DNA of 64,000 bases, taken from Rhodopseudomonas palustris. GTDB taxonomy: Bacteria; Pseudomonadota; Alphaproteobacteria; Rhizobiales; Xanthobacteraceae. This document shows positions 44,194-57,131 of the stretch, one piece after another. The stretch is from assembly GCF_003031265.1 (NCBI RefSeq), contig NZ_CP019966.1, forward strand, positions 2,232,001-2,296,000, given 5' to 3'. A model generated the notes under the pieces. The model searched no databases. It worked only from the letters and a program-made list of their open reading frames with translations, and was not told where the DNA came from. The translations under genes and the position numbers were made by a program. Each line of letters starts with the position of its first letter. Positions within the stretch are counted from its first letter, which is position 1.

Positions 44194-45465
44194 ATGTTGT
44201 CTTCGATCGCCACGCGGCTCGCGTGCGCGGCCGTCTTGTTCGCCGGCTGTGTGCTGGCGGGAGAGGCCCGTGCGCAAACGCTGACTATGGGCAACGCGCT
44301 GCAGCGCGCCCTCAACGCCAGTCCGCGGCTCACCGCCGCCGAACGTGACGTCGGCATCGCGCGGGGCCAGCGCATTCAATCCGGTGCGCTGATCAATCCC
44401 GAGATCTCCTACGAGCAGGACAATTCGTTTGGCTCAGGCGCGTATCGCGGCACGCGGTCGGCCGAGTCGACGCTGCAAATCAGCCAGATGTTCGAGCTAT
44501 GGGGCAAGCGCGACGCCCGCATCGCCGCCGGGCAGGCGGGGCTCGATGCCGCCTCCATTGGTCGCCAGGCCGTGCGGCTCGAGGTGCTGTCCGAGACCGC
44601 GATCGCTTTCGTCACCGTGCTCGGGTTGCAGCGGCGCATTCAGATCCTCGACGAGCAGATCGTCGCGATCGACGCGATCACGCCGCTGCTGCAGCGCCGC
44701 GTCGAAGCCGGCGCATCGTCGGTGGCGGAGACCGGCCGGGCCGAGGTCGCTTCCGCGCTGGTGAAGGCGGATCGCGAACGCACCCGGTCGGCGCTCGCCA
44801 CCGCCCGCCGCGAGCTCGCGATCCTGATGGGCGACACGGCGGCGAAGTTCGCTGCGGTCTCCGGCCGGCTCGAAGCGATCGGCAAACCGCCGGCGTTTCA
44901 GTCCGTGATCGCGGCGATCGACGCCAACCCGCAGCTGGTGCGCTGGAAGGCGGTGTATGCGCAGCGCAACGCCGAGCTGTTGCTGGCGCGCCTCAAGCCG
45001 TATCCGGACGTCACCGTGGCGGCGGGCTGGCGGCGCTACAACGAGACCGGCGACAACGCCGTCCGTTTATCGGTGTCGGTGCCGATCCCGCTGTTCGATC
45101 AGAACCAGGGCAACATCCTGTCGGCGCAGGAGAGCCTGGCCAAGACCGCGGCGGAACGACAGGCCAATCGCAATACGCTGATCGTGATCGCGGGACGGGC
45201 CTACGACTCGCTGCAGGGCTCGCTGCGCGAGCTGGCAATCTTGCGCGACACCGCGATCCCGAAAGCCAGGGATGCCGCCGCCGCGATCTCCGAAGGTTAC
45301 GGCCAGGGGCGCTACTCGCTGCTCGAAGTGCTCGATGCCCAAGGCAGCGTCGCGCAGGCGCGGCTGCGCGAGCAGGAGGCGCAGCAGAATTTCCATGTCG
45401 CCGTCGCCACCATTGAGGGGCTCGTCGGCAATCCTTTCGCATTGGCGCGGGGAGGCGCGCGATGA
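44194..45465 (+). CDS. czcC: Outer-membrane efflux protein CzcC-like, 423 aa
   Basis: TolC-type channel. A signal peptide is cleaved near GEARAQ, followed by the first OEP repeat (LTMGNALQRALNASPRL, GALINPEISYEQDN) and the second repeat from about residue 220 (VRLSVSVPIPLFDQNQGNILSAQESL). The AEGYRQGRYSLLEVLDAQ-like segment (EGYGQGRYSLLEVLDAQ) is the hallmark of CzcC/CusC relatives. No lipobox is present, unlike the channel of the first system. The stop overlaps czcB (ATGATGA). Confidence 0.9.
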   Translation: MLSSIATRLACAAVLFAGCVLAGEARAQTLTMGNALQRALNASPRLTAAERDVGIARGQRIQSGALINPEISYEQDNSFGSGAYRGTRSAESTLQISQMFELWGKRDARIAAGQAGLDAASIGRQAVRLEVLSETAIAFVTVLGLQRRIQILDEQIVAIDAITPLLQRRVEAGASSVAETGRAEVASALVKADRERTRSALATARRELAILMGDTAAKFAAVSGRLEAIGKPPAFQSVIAAIDANPQLVRWKAVYAQRNAELLLARLKPYPDVTVAAGWRRYNETGDNAVRLSVSVPIPLFDQNQGNILSAQESLAKTAAERQANRNTLIVIAGRAYDSLQGSLRELAILRDTAIPKARDAAAAISEGYGQGRYSLLEVLDAQGSVAQARLREQEAQQNFHVAVATIEGLVGNPFALARGGAR

Positions 45466-46457
45466 TGAAACTGTTGATGTTGATCTGTGGTGCCGCCGCG
45501 ATGTTTGCGCTCGGTGCCGCCGTTTCCGCCTACGCGCCGATCGGATCGCGCGAGCCGGCCCAGCAGGCTGCGAAGGACTCGAAGGGACACAATCACGCCG
45601 AGGGTGAGAAGGGCCATGGTCATGAGGGCCACGGCGAGGAGGGTGCGGTCGAGATGAGCGACGCCAAGGTCGCGGCCTCAGGCATCGAGATCCGCACCGC
45701 CAAAGCGGAGACGCTGCACGAGTCGCTGGTGCTCAACGGCATCCTGCAGCCCAACCAGGAGACGCTGGTGCAGGTCACGCCGCGGTTCCCCGGCGTGGTT
45801 CGGGAGATCAAGAAGCGGATCGGCGACACGGTCGAGAAGGGCGAGCTGCTCGCCAAGATCGAAAGCAATCAGAGCCTCAGCGTCTACGAGATGCGCGCGC
45901 CGATCTCCGGCACCGTGATTGATCGCCAGATTTCGCTGGGCGAATACGCCTCCGAGCAGAAGCCGGCGTTCATCGTCGCCGATGTCTCCACGGTGTGGGT
46001 CGACCTGTCGGTGTATCGGCGCGATCTGCCGCGGGTGCGGATCGGCGACAAGATCCTGATCGACGTCGCCGACGGCGGCAAGCCGATCGAGGCCAGCCTG
46101 TCGTACATCTCCCCGGTCGGCAGCAGCGATACGCAGAGCGCGCTCGCCCGTGCCGTGGTGCCGAACGATGCGCTGCGCCTGCGCACCGGCCTGTTCGTCT
46201 CGGCGCGGCTGATCCTCTCGGCCAAGCCGGTGCCCCTCGCGGTGCGAGCCTCGGCGATCCAGACTGTCGAAAATCGCAGCGTGGTGTTTGTCCGCAGTGG
46301 CGACAAGTTCGAGGTGCGCGACGTCGAGCTCGGCGACCGCGATGCCGAGAATGTCGAGGTCGTGTTCGGCTTGCTCGATGGTGATCGCTACGCCGCAGCC
46401 AACAGCTTCGTGGTGAAGGCAGAGCTCGGCAAGGGATCGGCCTCCCATGAGCACTAA
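45462..46457 (+). CDS. czcB: RND adaptor CzcB-like with His-rich segment, 331 aa
   Basis: An N-terminal signal/anchor is followed by a His/Glu/Gly-rich stretch at about residues 42-62 (GHNHAEGEKGHGHEGHGEEG), a likely periplasmic metal-binding arm as in CzcB. A barrel-sandwich domain with a short hairpin (VQVTPRFPGVVREIKKRIGDTV), a beta-barrel (DVSTVWVDLSVYRRDLPRV) and a C-terminal domain follow. It is shorter than many adaptors because the coiled hairpin is reduced. It overlaps czcC and lies 30 bases before czcA. Confidence 0.9.
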   Translation: MMKLLMLICGAAAMFALGAAVSAYAPIGSREPAQQAAKDSKGHNHAEGEKGHGHEGHGEEGAVEMSDAKVAASGIEIRTAKAETLHESLVLNGILQPNQETLVQVTPRFPGVVREIKKRIGDTVEKGELLAKIESNQSLSVYEMRAPISGTVIDRQISLGEYASEQKPAFIVADVSTVWVDLSVYRRDLPRVRIGDKILIDVADGGKPIEASLSYISPVGSSDTQSALARAVVPNDALRLRTGLFVSARLILSAKPVPLAVRASAIQTVENRSVVFVRSGDKFEVRDVELGDRDAENVEVVFGLLDGDRYAAANSFVVKAELGKGSASHEH

Positions 46458-49688
<3,231 letters not shown>

Positions 49689-49699
49689 GGAGCTCATCG

Positions 49700-50068
49700 A
49701 TGAAGAAGATGCTGATCGTCGCAGCCGCGCTGTTGTTCGCCGCGCCGGCGTGGGCGCAACACGACCACCACAAGGGGCCGAACGGCGGCCCGGTCGAAGA
49801 TGTCGCCGGGGTGCATGTCGAGATGGTCGCCTCGGGCAAGACCGTGACGTTCAACGTCTTCGACGAGTCGAATAAGCCGCTGCCGACCAACGGCTTCTCC
49901 GGCGCCGCCTTGCTGATTTCCGGAAGCGAGCGCGAGACGCTGCCACTCACTGCAGCCGGCACGGCGCTGAAGGCCGAGTCCAAATCGGAGATCGCTAAAG
50001 GCGCCTCGGTCAGCCTTACGTTGAAGACGGCGGACGGCAAGACCGGGCAGGCGAAGTTCAAGCCATGA
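49700..50068 (+). CDS. Small exported His-rich protein downstream of czcA, 122 aa
   Basis: A Sec signal peptide (residues 1-19, APAWA) is followed by an N-terminal QHDHHKGPNGGPV and AGVHVEMV. This HxxHH...GGP...H-x-E pattern is seen in small periplasmic metal-efflux companions. The rest is predicted beta-rich (VTFNVFDESNKPL, SVSLTLKTADGK). AAGGAGCTC lies just before the ATG. It probably belongs to the czc operon and may deliver or buffer metal in the periplasm. It is not a recognised named family. Confidence 0.7.
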   Translation: MKKMLIVAAALLFAAPAWAQHDHHKGPNGGPVEDVAGVHVEMVASGKTVTFNVFDESNKPLPTNGFSGAALLISGSERETLPLTAAGTALKAESKSEIAKGASVSLTLKTADGKTGQAKFKP

Positions 50069-50128
50069 GGCAATTCGGCTGTGCGTTAGCGCGCTGGTCG
50101 GAATGCTGGCCGCGCTGTGGCGCGCAAA

Positions 50129-50398
50129 CTATCCCACTGCGGCTCTGCAGTAGGGGACTTGGAGCGCCTTGCGAATCCTGACGCGCCAAGTCTCCGGCCC
50201 TCTCTCGAGATAGTCCCAACAGAAACTCCCGGGCCGCTTCACGTCGAACAGATAGCGGAGCGGCCGCGGGTCGTGATCGCTGACCAGCTCAAGCCCTCGC
50301 TCGGGCGTGAGCTGGTCGAACAGGCTGAACACGATCGGATGGCGTAGCGGCCGGGGAAACAGCCTGACGTCGATGACGGTGGTGATTTGATCTGTCAT
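50129..50398 (-). CDS. DUF2249 domain protein, 89 aa
   Basis: A single small domain, DVRLFPRPLRHPIVFSLFD near residue 9, then LVSDHDPRPLRYLF, and WDYLERGPETWRVRI near the end. These are the diagnostic blocks of DUF2249, a family recurrently encoded with hemerythrins and denitrification or NO-related genes and related in fold to TusA. The ATG at 50398 is chosen over a start at 50446 that would run into the upstream box. An NnrR-like box centred at 50439.5 would place transcription start at or very near the ATG, possibly giving a leaderless message. Confidence 0.82.
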   Translation of the reverse strand: MTDQITTVIDVRLFPRPLRHPIVFSLFDQLTPERGLELVSDHDPRPLRYLFDVKRPGSFCWDYLERGPETWRVRIRKALQVPYCRAAVG

Positions 50399-50432
50399 GC
50401 ATACAGCATCGCCGCGACGGCGCCCGCGATCG

Positions 50433-50446
50433 TTGTCGGGGCGCAA
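50433..50446 (-). promoter_or_regulatory. NnrR/FixK-like box upstream of the DUF2249 gene
   Basis: Read on the minus strand this is TTGCGCCCCGACAA, fitting the TTGCG-N4-NACAA pattern of NnrR-type CRP/FNR regulators. It lies 35 bases upstream of the DUF2249 start. Confidence 0.5.
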
Positions 50447-50471
50447 ACAAAAGCGGCGACGTGACGCGCTC

Positions 50472-51377
50472 TTAAGATCGCTGCGAGTTGGCGAACGCCC
50501 GCAGCCGTGCGAGCCGGGCGATCGACGAGGCGGCGAGGCTCTGCGCCAGTTCCAAACCCGCCTGATCGGTGGCGCGGTCGGATTCGTCCAGATAAATCGA
50601 GGTCAGTTGCTCGGCATAGCGCACCACGCGTCGCGGCACGTCTGCCGTGGTCTCACTGTCGGATTTCCCCGGCAGCTCGGCGCTGAGAGCCGCAAGGTCG
50701 GCTGAAGCAAGGCCATTCGATGACAACAGCCGCTCTTGGTCCGTTGGCGGCAGAGTTTGCGACCAGCGGACGATCTCTTTCAGCAGCAGGCTTTCCATCA
50801 GTGCGGCCGAGGACATTTCCCCCGTCGTCTGCTCCACTGCGTCCTCGCCTTTGCGTGGTTGCTCGGCTCGCCACGCCAACCGGCGCTCGCGCCGCAGCAG
50901 GTCGGAGTCGACCAGCGCTTCTCGCGCCATCGCTTCCGCTGCGATTCGAAGCTCGGGCGCTGCGGCATGCGCCGCGACGTAGGTCCAGAACACGAAAGCT
51001 CGCTGCCGATGCCGAACGGCGATCGCCCACGCTTGGTACGGCGTGGAAAGTGACGAGTCGGCCAGTTCAACGAGTTCCGATTTTGGAACCAGATCTTCAA
51101 CGGGGCCGATCGCGGGTGCGGCATCGGCCTCCTTGCGCGGAAGAGTCGAGCGACGTAGCTTGATCTCGGCGATCCGATCCTGTTCGCGCTCGCGCAGTGT
51201 CTCGAACACACAGCGCACAGGTTCGACACTGTGATCGCTGTCATCTGTCAGCGACGCCGCCATCTGATCGTAAGTCGAGGCGGCGCGTTCGGCCTGCGCC
51301 AGAGCGATGGCGTAGAGCTCGGCAAGAGTCTTCACCGCGTGCGTCGGTGTTGATGTCAAGAGCGGAGTGTTACGCAT
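50472..51377 (-). CDS. Ferritin/rubrerythrin-like protein with degenerate ligands, 301 aa
   Basis: Helical protein resembling rubrerythrin-type ferritin-like proteins. A first helix (AELYAIALAQAERAASTYDQMA) holds a Glu and Tyr where the family has EE...FY. A later pair (QAWAIAVRHRQRAFVFWTYVA, AAEAMAREALVDSDLLRRERRLAWR) follows the usual EKRAxxFY and AxEExxHxxxLRxERR plan. The E-x-x-H ligand motif has become EALVDSD, so the di-iron site is probably lost or altered. The C-terminal third is a further helical region of unknown role. It is divergent from nosR and shares its upstream NnrR/FixK-type box. The function is unknown. Confidence 0.6.
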   Translation of the reverse strand: MRNTPLLTSTPTHAVKTLAELYAIALAQAERAASTYDQMAASLTDDSDHSVEPVRCVFETLREREQDRIAEIKLRRSTLPRKEADAAPAIGPVEDLVPKSELVELADSSLSTPYQAWAIAVRHRQRAFVFWTYVAAHAAAPELRIAAEAMAREALVDSDLLRRERRLAWRAEQPRKGEDAVEQTTGEMSSAALMESLLLKEIVRWSQTLPPTDQERLLSSNGLASADLAALSAELPGKSDSETTADVPRRVVRYAEQLTSIYLDESDRATDQAGLELAQSLAASSIARLARLRAFANSQRS

Positions 51378-51416
51378 GGTCGTCTCTGGTTGAGCAGTTT
51401 AGGCATTATGTGCCGA

Positions 51417-51434
51417 ATTTGCGCTGGCGCAAAT
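51417..51434. promoter_or_regulatory. NnrR/FixK-type box between ferritin-like gene and nosR
   Basis: ATTTGCGCTGGCGCAAAT is a perfect 18-base palindrome with core TTGCGCTGGCGCAA (51419-51432). It fits both TTGCG-N4-CGCAA and the FixK pattern TTG(A/C)-N6-(T/G)CAA. With a centre at 51425.5, a -41.5 position gives a nosR start near 51467, and TATCGA at 51454-51459 is suitably placed as -10. In the other direction the start would lie near 51384, just ahead of the ferritin-like gene. Confidence 0.78.
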
Positions 51435-51516
51435 CGGTGTCTTTGTCGGCTGCTATCGAAAGTCGACCACGCGATCCAGAACAACGGCGTTCTGTTCACT
51501 ACTTGGAACCGGACCG

Positions 51517-53808
51517 TTGAGAAGATTGCGCCCAATCCTTGCCCTGTTGTTGTTTTTGCTCGCTTTGGCGAGCAGCGTGACGGCTGCTGATGCCGCGAGC
51601 CATCTGGGCGATTATCTCGGCCGTGCGACACCTTCCGAGCTCGTGCCGGGCGCAGACCGCTTCGGTCCGATGCAGGGCGATCCTGCGCTCGCCCCGGCGT
51701 ATCAAGGCGATCGATTACTGGGTTTCGCCTATCTGAATTCGGACTTTGTTAACGCCACCGGCTATTCCGGCAAGCCGATCCAGATGCTGATCGGCATCGA
51801 TCCGAACGGTGTGATCACCGGCCTGAAGCTGGTCGATCACAAAGAGCCGATCGTTTTGGTCGGCATTCCGGAAGCCAAGATCCTCGCCGCCGTCAACAAG
51901 CTGATCGGTGCCGATATGGCGCCGGTGGCGCGCGGCAAGGCAGCGGCGCCGCAAGTCGATATCGTCAGCGGCGCGACCGTCACCGTGCTGGTGATCGGCG
52001 ACAGTATCGTACGCTCGGCGACCAAACTGATTAAGAGTGGCCGTATCGGCGGCGGGCAGGGAGACGTCGCGCAGGCGCCTCCGGTCAACAAGACGGTCGA
52101 TCTCACCAAGAGCGAGGTGCGGGACTGGGAAAGCCTAGTCGGCGACGGTTCGGTGCGCCGGCTGCTGCTGACCAATGCGGACGTCGATCAGGCGTTCGAG
52201 AAATCCGGCAACCGCGAAGCGGCGGCTCGTCCCGAGCCCGGCGAGCCGACCGACACGTTCATTGAGCTCTATGCTGCTGATGTCGGCGTACCGACGATCG
52301 GACGCAGCCTGCTCGGCGATGACGGCTATCAGCGGCTGAAAGCGCGATTGCAGCCAGGACAGCAGGCCCTGGTGATCGCCGGCCACGGCACCTATTCGTT
52401 CAAGGGCTCCGGCTACGTGCGTGGCGGCATCTTCGATCGCATCGAGCTGATCCAGGACGGCAACAGCATCCGTTTCCGCGATCGCGATCACACCCGGCTC
52501 GGCGACCTTGCCGCCGAGGGCGCGCCGGATTTCCCCGAGATCGGGTTGTTCCTGGTGCCGACCGAGTTCGGCTTCGATCCGACCGAGCCGTGGTCGCTGC
52601 AGCTCCTGGTGCAGCGCGTGATCGGCGCGCGTGACAAGGCGTTCCTGACCTTCGACCTCGGCTACGCGCTGCCGGAAATCTATATCAAGCGCGAGCAGCG
52701 CGCCGTGACGGTGAGCGACACGCCGGCGCCGGCAGCCTCTGCGCCAGGTGCTCCAGCCAAGCCCGCTTCGCCTTCGGCGGCCGCCGCAGATGAGGCGCAG
52801 GACGAACCGCTGTGGATGCGGATTTGGCGCGGCGATCTGGTGCGGATCGGCATTCTTGCCGTCGCGCTGGGCACGCTGACGCTGATCTTCTTCTTCCAGA
52901 ACCAGTTGGTCCGGCGGCCGACGGTCTATGTCTGGGTGCGCCGCGCGTATCTCACCTTCATCCTGGTCTGGCTCGGCTGGTACGCCAACGCGCAGCTCTC
53001 GGTCGTCAACGTCCTGACCTTCACGAATTCCCTGATCACCGGATTCAGCTGGGATTACTTCCTGTCGGCGCCGTTGATCTTTGTGTTGTGGGCGTCGGTG
53101 GCTGCAGCCCTGCTGTTCTGGGGGCGGGGACCGTTCTGCGGCTGGCTGTGTCCCTTCGGAGCGCTGCAGGAGCTGCTCAACAACATCGCCAAGGCGCTGA
53201 AGGTCCCGCAGTTCAACGTGCCGTGGGGGCTGCACGAGCGGCTGTGGCCGGTCAAGTACATCGTGTTCCTCGGGCTGTTCGGCCTGTCGATCTACTCCAC
53301 CGCGGCCGCCGAGCACTTCGCCGAGATCGAGCCGTTCAAGACCTCGATCATTCTCAAATTCGCGCGGGAATGGCCGTACGTGGTTTACGCGGCGACGCTG
53401 CTCGCAGCCGGCCTGTTCGTCGAACGGTTCTTCTGCCGCTATCTGTGCCCGCTGGGTGCAGCGCTGGCGATCCCGGGCCGTATCCGGATGTTCGAATGGC
53501 TGCGCCGCTGGCCGGAATGCGGCTCGCCGTGCCAGCGATGCGCCAAGGAATGTCCGGTCCAGGCGATCCACCCGGAAGGGCACATCAACGTCAACGAGTG
53601 CATCTACTGCATGCACTGCCAGGAACTGTATTTCGACGATCACCGCTGCCCGCACATGATTCAGCTGCGGCTGAAGCGGGAAAAGCGCGAAGCGCTATCG
53701 TCGACATCGATGCGCGGCGGCAAAGGCCCCGCGACCGTGATCCTCGCCGGGGGCAAGCCGCTTGCCGCCCAGTCGGCGGGCGCCACTCAACCACCTCCAG
53801 CACAGTAA
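51517..53808 (+). CDS. nosR: NosR, membrane flavo-iron-sulfur protein of N2O reduction, 763 aa
   Basis: Polytopic protein needed for nosZ expression and for electron supply to N2O reductase. A signal peptide is followed by a periplasmic FMN-binding domain with covalent-flavin motif VSGATVT near residues 150-156. Several membrane helices follow from about residue 445. Cytoplasmic CxxxCP motifs (FCGWLCPFGALQE and FCRYLCPLGA) and a C-terminal 2x[4Fe-4S] domain (CGSPCQRCAKECP, CIYCMHCQ) complete the usual plan. The TTG start at 51517 is the first in frame. It is the first gene of nosRZDFYLX, behind an NnrR/FixK-type box. Confidence 0.95.
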   Translation: MRRLRPILALLLFLLALASSVTAADAASHLGDYLGRATPSELVPGADRFGPMQGDPALAPAYQGDRLLGFAYLNSDFVNATGYSGKPIQMLIGIDPNGVITGLKLVDHKEPIVLVGIPEAKILAAVNKLIGADMAPVARGKAAAPQVDIVSGATVTVLVIGDSIVRSATKLIKSGRIGGGQGDVAQAPPVNKTVDLTKSEVRDWESLVGDGSVRRLLLTNADVDQAFEKSGNREAAARPEPGEPTDTFIELYAADVGVPTIGRSLLGDDGYQRLKARLQPGQQALVIAGHGTYSFKGSGYVRGGIFDRIELIQDGNSIRFRDRDHTRLGDLAAEGAPDFPEIGLFLVPTEFGFDPTEPWSLQLLVQRVIGARDKAFLTFDLGYALPEIYIKREQRAVTVSDTPAPAASAPGAPAKPASPSAAAADEAQDEPLWMRIWRGDLVRIGILAVALGTLTLIFFFQNQLVRRPTVYVWVRRAYLTFILVWLGWYANAQLSVVNVLTFTNSLITGFSWDYFLSAPLIFVLWASVAAALLFWGRGPFCGWLCPFGALQELLNNIAKALKVPQFNVPWGLHERLWPVKYIVFLGLFGLSIYSTAAAEHFAEIEPFKTSIILKFAREWPYVVYAATLLAAGLFVERFFCRYLCPLGAALAIPGRIRMFEWLRRWPECGSPCQRCAKECPVQAIHPEGHINVNECIYCMHCQELYFDDHRCPHMIQLRLKREKREALSSTSMRGGKGPATVILAGGKPLAAQSAGATQPPPAQ

Positions 53809-53826
53809 AACCCCAAGGAGAGCACT

Positions 53827-55764
53827 ATGGGCGACCAGGATCACGGACACGGCCTTAGCCGACGAACGCTACTCGGAAGCAGTGCCGTCGCGGCCGGCGT
53901 CGGCATTGTCGGCGGCGCGACCCTCGGCACCGGCGGCACGCTGATCGCGACCGCAGAAGCGCAGACCAAGCCGAGCAGCCCGGCGCGTCCTGCGATTCAG
54001 AAGAGCGAAGTCCATCCGGGCGAGCTCGACGAATACTACGTGTTCTTCTCCAGCGGCCAGTCGGGCGAACTGCGGATCGTTGGTCTGCCGTCGATGCGCG
54101 AGCTGATGCGGGTCCCGGTGTTCAACCGCTGCAGCGCTACCGGTTGGGGCCAGACCAACGAAAGCCTCAAGGTGCTGACCGAGGGCCTGCTGCCCGAGAG
54201 CCGCGAATTCCTGAAGAGCCGCGGAGGCACTTATGTCAACGGCGACCTGCATCACCCGCATCTGTCGTTCACCGAAGGCACCTATGACGGCCGCTACGCC
54301 TTCATGAATGACAAGGCTAACACCCGCGTCGCGCGTGTCCGTCTCGACGTGATGAAGTGCGACAAGATCATCCAGCTGCCGAACCAGCACACCGTGCACG
54401 GTCTGCGCGTCCAGAAGTATCCGCGCACCGGCTACGTGTTCTGCAACGGCGAAGACCGCGTGCCGCTGCCGAACGACGGTCACAACCTGACGAAGACCAA
54501 GGACTACCACGCGATCTTCACCGCGGTCGACGGCGACACCATGAAGGTGGCCTGGCAGGTGATGGTCGACGGCAACCTCGACAACGTCGATGCCGACTAC
54601 CAGGGCAAGTACGCCTTCGCCACCTGCTACAACTCGGAAGAGGGCGTCACCGCCGCCGAGATGACCGCCAACGACCAGGATTGGGTGGTGATCTTCAATC
54701 TGAAGCGGATCGAAGAGGCGGTGAAGAAGGGCGACTTCAAGGAAATGGGCGGCGTGCCGGTGATCGACGGCCGCCATGGCTCGCCCTACACCCGCTACGT
54801 CCCGGTCCCGAACGGTCCGCACGGCATGAACACCGCGCCGGACGGCATCCACATTGTCGCCAACGGCAAGCTGTCGCCGACCGTGACGGTGATGGACGTG
54901 CGGCTGTTCGACCAGTTGTTCGACGACAAGATCAATCCGCGCGACGTCGTCGTCGCCGAGCCGGAACTCGGCCTCGGCCCGCTGCACACCGCCTATGACG
55001 GCAAGGGCAACGGCTACACCACGCTGTTCATCGATAGCCAGATCTGTAAGTGGAACATCGATTTGGCCAAGCGCGCCTACAAGGGCGAGAAGGTCAATCC
55101 GATCATCGACAAGCTCGATGTGCACTATCAGCCGGGCCACAACCACTCGTCGATGGGCCAGACCAAGGAAGCTGACGGAAAGTGGCTGATCTCGCTGAAT
55201 AAATTCTCCAAGGACCGGTTCCTCAATGTCGGCCCGCTGAAGCCGGAGAACGATCAGCTGATCGACATTTCCGGGGAGAAGATGAAGTTGGTGCACGACG
55301 GTCCGAGCTTCGCTGAGCCGCATGACGCGACGATCGTGCATCGCTCCAAGATCAATCCGATCTCGGTCTGGGATCGGGCGGATCCGATGTTCGCCGACGC
55401 CGTCAAGCAGGCCAAGGCCGACGGCGTGAAGCTGGAGGAAGACTCCAAGGTGGTTCGCGACGGCGACAAGGTGCGGGTCTACATCGTTGCCACCGCGCCG
55501 AACTTCGGCCTCACCGAGTTCGACGTGAAGCAGGGCGATCACGTCACCGTTTATGTCACCAACATCGACACGGTCGAGGATCTCACCCACGGCTTCTCGA
55601 TCGTCAACTACGGCATCCAGATGGAAGTCGCGCCGCACGCCACCGCGTCGGTGTCCTTCACCGCCGATCGTCCCGGCGTCTACTGGTACTACTGCTCCTG
55701 GTTCTGTCACGCCATGCACATGGAGATGAAGGGCCGGATGCTGGTCGAGCCGAAGAGCGTCTGA
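53827..55764 (+). CDS. nosZ: Nitrous-oxide reductase, clade I, 645 aa
   Basis: Periplasmic copper enzyme reducing N2O to N2. The Tat signal ([14 protein letters not shown]) marks the clade I, Tat-exported type. The seven-bladed propeller carries the CuZ ligands, including DLHHPH (residues 140-145) and EPHD. The C-terminal cupredoxin holds CuA with Cys623, Cys627, His631 and Met634 in [21 protein letters not shown] precedes the ATG, 18 bases after nosR. All visible ligands are intact, so the enzyme should be functional. Confidence 0.98.
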   Translation: MGDQDHGHGLSRRTLLGSSAVAAGVGIVGGATLGTGGTLIATAEAQTKPSSPARPAIQKSEVHPGELDEYYVFFSSGQSGELRIVGLPSMRELMRVPVFNRCSATGWGQTNESLKVLTEGLLPESREFLKSRGGTYVNGDLHHPHLSFTEGTYDGRYAFMNDKANTRVARVRLDVMKCDKIIQLPNQHTVHGLRVQKYPRTGYVFCNGEDRVPLPNDGHNLTKTKDYHAIFTAVDGDTMKVAWQVMVDGNLDNVDADYQGKYAFATCYNSEEGVTAAEMTANDQDWVVIFNLKRIEEAVKKGDFKEMGGVPVIDGRHGSPYTRYVPVPNGPHGMNTAPDGIHIVANGKLSPTVTVMDVRLFDQLFDDKINPRDVVVAEPELGLGPLHTAYDGKGNGYTTLFIDSQICKWNIDLAKRAYKGEKVNPIIDKLDVHYQPGHNHSSMGQTKEADGKWLISLNKFSKDRFLNVGPLKPENDQLIDISGEKMKLVHDGPSFAEPHDATIVHRSKINPISVWDRADPMFADAVKQAKADGVKLEEDSKVVRDGDKVRVYIVATAPNFGLTEFDVKQGDHVTVYVTNIDTVEDLTHGFSIVNYGIQMEVAPHATASVSFTADRPGVYWYYCSWFCHAMHMEMKGRMLVEPKSV

Positions 55765-55766
55765 GA

Positions 55767-57131
55767 ATGGCGATGACGGTGCGACCGATGATCCTGGCGG
55801 CGGCGGCGCTGTTCAGCGTCGCTGCGGTCGACGCTGCTTCGGCCGCGCGGATCGAGGTCGTGCCGTCGTCGGACCTGCAGGCGGTGCTGAACGGCGCCAG
55901 CGACGGCGACACCGTCGCGCTGGCGCCGGGAGACTATCGCGGGCCGATCAGGATCGAGCGCAGGCTCGAACTGATCGGTCAGCCCGGCGCTGCCGTGCTC
56001 GGGCATAGGCAGGGCAGCGTGATCACCGTGGTGGCTCCAGACGTCACGGTGCGGGGCCTGTCGGTGCGCGGCTCCGGCCGCGACCCGCAGGCGATGGATT
56101 CGGGAATTTTTCTGACCCAGACTGCCGAGCGGGCACTCATCGAAGGCAACCGCCTCGAGGACAATCTGTTCGGCATCAATGTCCATGGCGCCCGTGGATC
56201 GCGGGTCGCCCACAACATTATCGACGGCCTGCGCGGCATCCGCCTGAACGATGCCGGCAACGGCGTGCGGGTGTGGAATGCGCCGGACGTCGTGGTCGAC
56301 GGCAACACCATCCGGTACGGCCGCGACGGCATCTTCTCGGTGACGAGCACGAAGGACCGCTTCATCAACAACCGGTTCGAGAAGGTGCGGTTCGCGGTGC
56401 ACTACATGTACACCAACGACAGCGAAATCAGCGGCAATGTCTCGGTCGGCAATCATGGCGGCTACGCCATCATGTATTCCAACCGGCTGACGATCCTCGG
56501 CAACGTCTCCGAGCGAGATCGCGATTTTGGGCTGTTGCTCAACTACGCCAATTTCTCGCGGATCGAGCGCAATCGCGTGGTCGGTGGGCCGTTGTCCGGG
56601 ATCAGTGCCGATTTCGAAGGCGCAGATGCCGACAAGGGCATGATGCCGGCCGAGCACGGCGCCGCGCACGCGCAGTTCGGCCCGACCAAATGCGTTTTCA
56701 TCTACAACGCCAACAAGAACCGGTTTCGTGACAATTGGTTCGAGAGTTGTGACATCGGCGTGCACTTCACCGCCGGTTCGGAAGGCAATGAGATCGTGGG
56801 TAATGCGTTCATCGGCAATCGCAATCAAGTCAAGTACGTCGGAACCCGCGACCTCGACTGGTCGAAGGATGGCCGCGGCAATTATTGGAGCGACAATCCG
56901 GCCTTCGACCTCAATAACGATGGCATTGCCGACGCCGCCTATCGGCCGAACGATCTGGTCGACCGCGTGCTGTGGACCGCGCCGGCCGCCAAGGTGTTGA
57001 TCAACAGCCCGGCCGTGCAGGTGCTGCGTTGGGCGCAGAGCCAGTTTCCTGCGCTGTATCCCGGCGGGGTGGTCGATACCCATCCGCTGATCGCGCCGCC
57101 GGCGCGGCCGATGCCGGGAGTGGGGCCATGA
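55767..57131 (+). CDS. nosD: NosD, periplasmic copper-site maturation protein, 454 aa
   Basis: A signal peptide ends at DAASAA, followed by a right-handed beta-helix of CASH/parallel repeats (VVAPDVTVRGLSVRGSGRD, NDSEISGNVSVGNHGGYAIM). It works with NosF and NosY in CuZ assembly of N2O reductase. The start is two bases after the nosZ stop, and the end overlaps nosF by four bases. Length is standard. Confidence 0.96.
   Translation: MAMTVRPMILAAAALFSVAAVDAASAARIEVVPSSDLQAVLNGASDGDTVALAPGDYRGPIRIERRLELIGQPGAAVLGHRQGSVITVVAPDVTVRGLSVRGSGRDPQAMDSGIFLTQTAERALIEGNRLEDNLFGINVHGARGSRVAHNIIDGLRGIRLNDAGNGVRVWNAPDVVVDGNTIRYGRDGIFSVTSTKDRFINNRFEKVRFAVHYMYTNDSEISGNVSVGNHGGYAIMYSNRLTILGNVSERDRDFGLLLNYANFSRIERNRVVGGPLSGISADFEGADADKGMMPAEHGAAHAQFGPTKCVFIYNANKNRFRDNWFESCDIGVHFTAGSEGNEIVGNAFIGNRNQVKYVGTRDLDWSKDGRGNYWSDNPAFDLNNDGIADAAYRPNDLVDRVLWTAPAAKVLINSPAVQVLRWAQSQFPALYPGGVVDTHPLIAPPARPMPGVGP

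Noticed and set aside
50133..50156. Terminator between the His-rich protein and DUF2249 genes
   Set aside because: The CCCACTGC/GCAGTAGGG pairing is imperfect, lies inside the 3' end of the DUF2249 coding sequence and lacks a T-run.
53869..55719. 616-codon open frame antisense to nosZ
   Set aside because: Shadow of nosZ. The translation has no recognisable domain, and nosZ has all its ligands.
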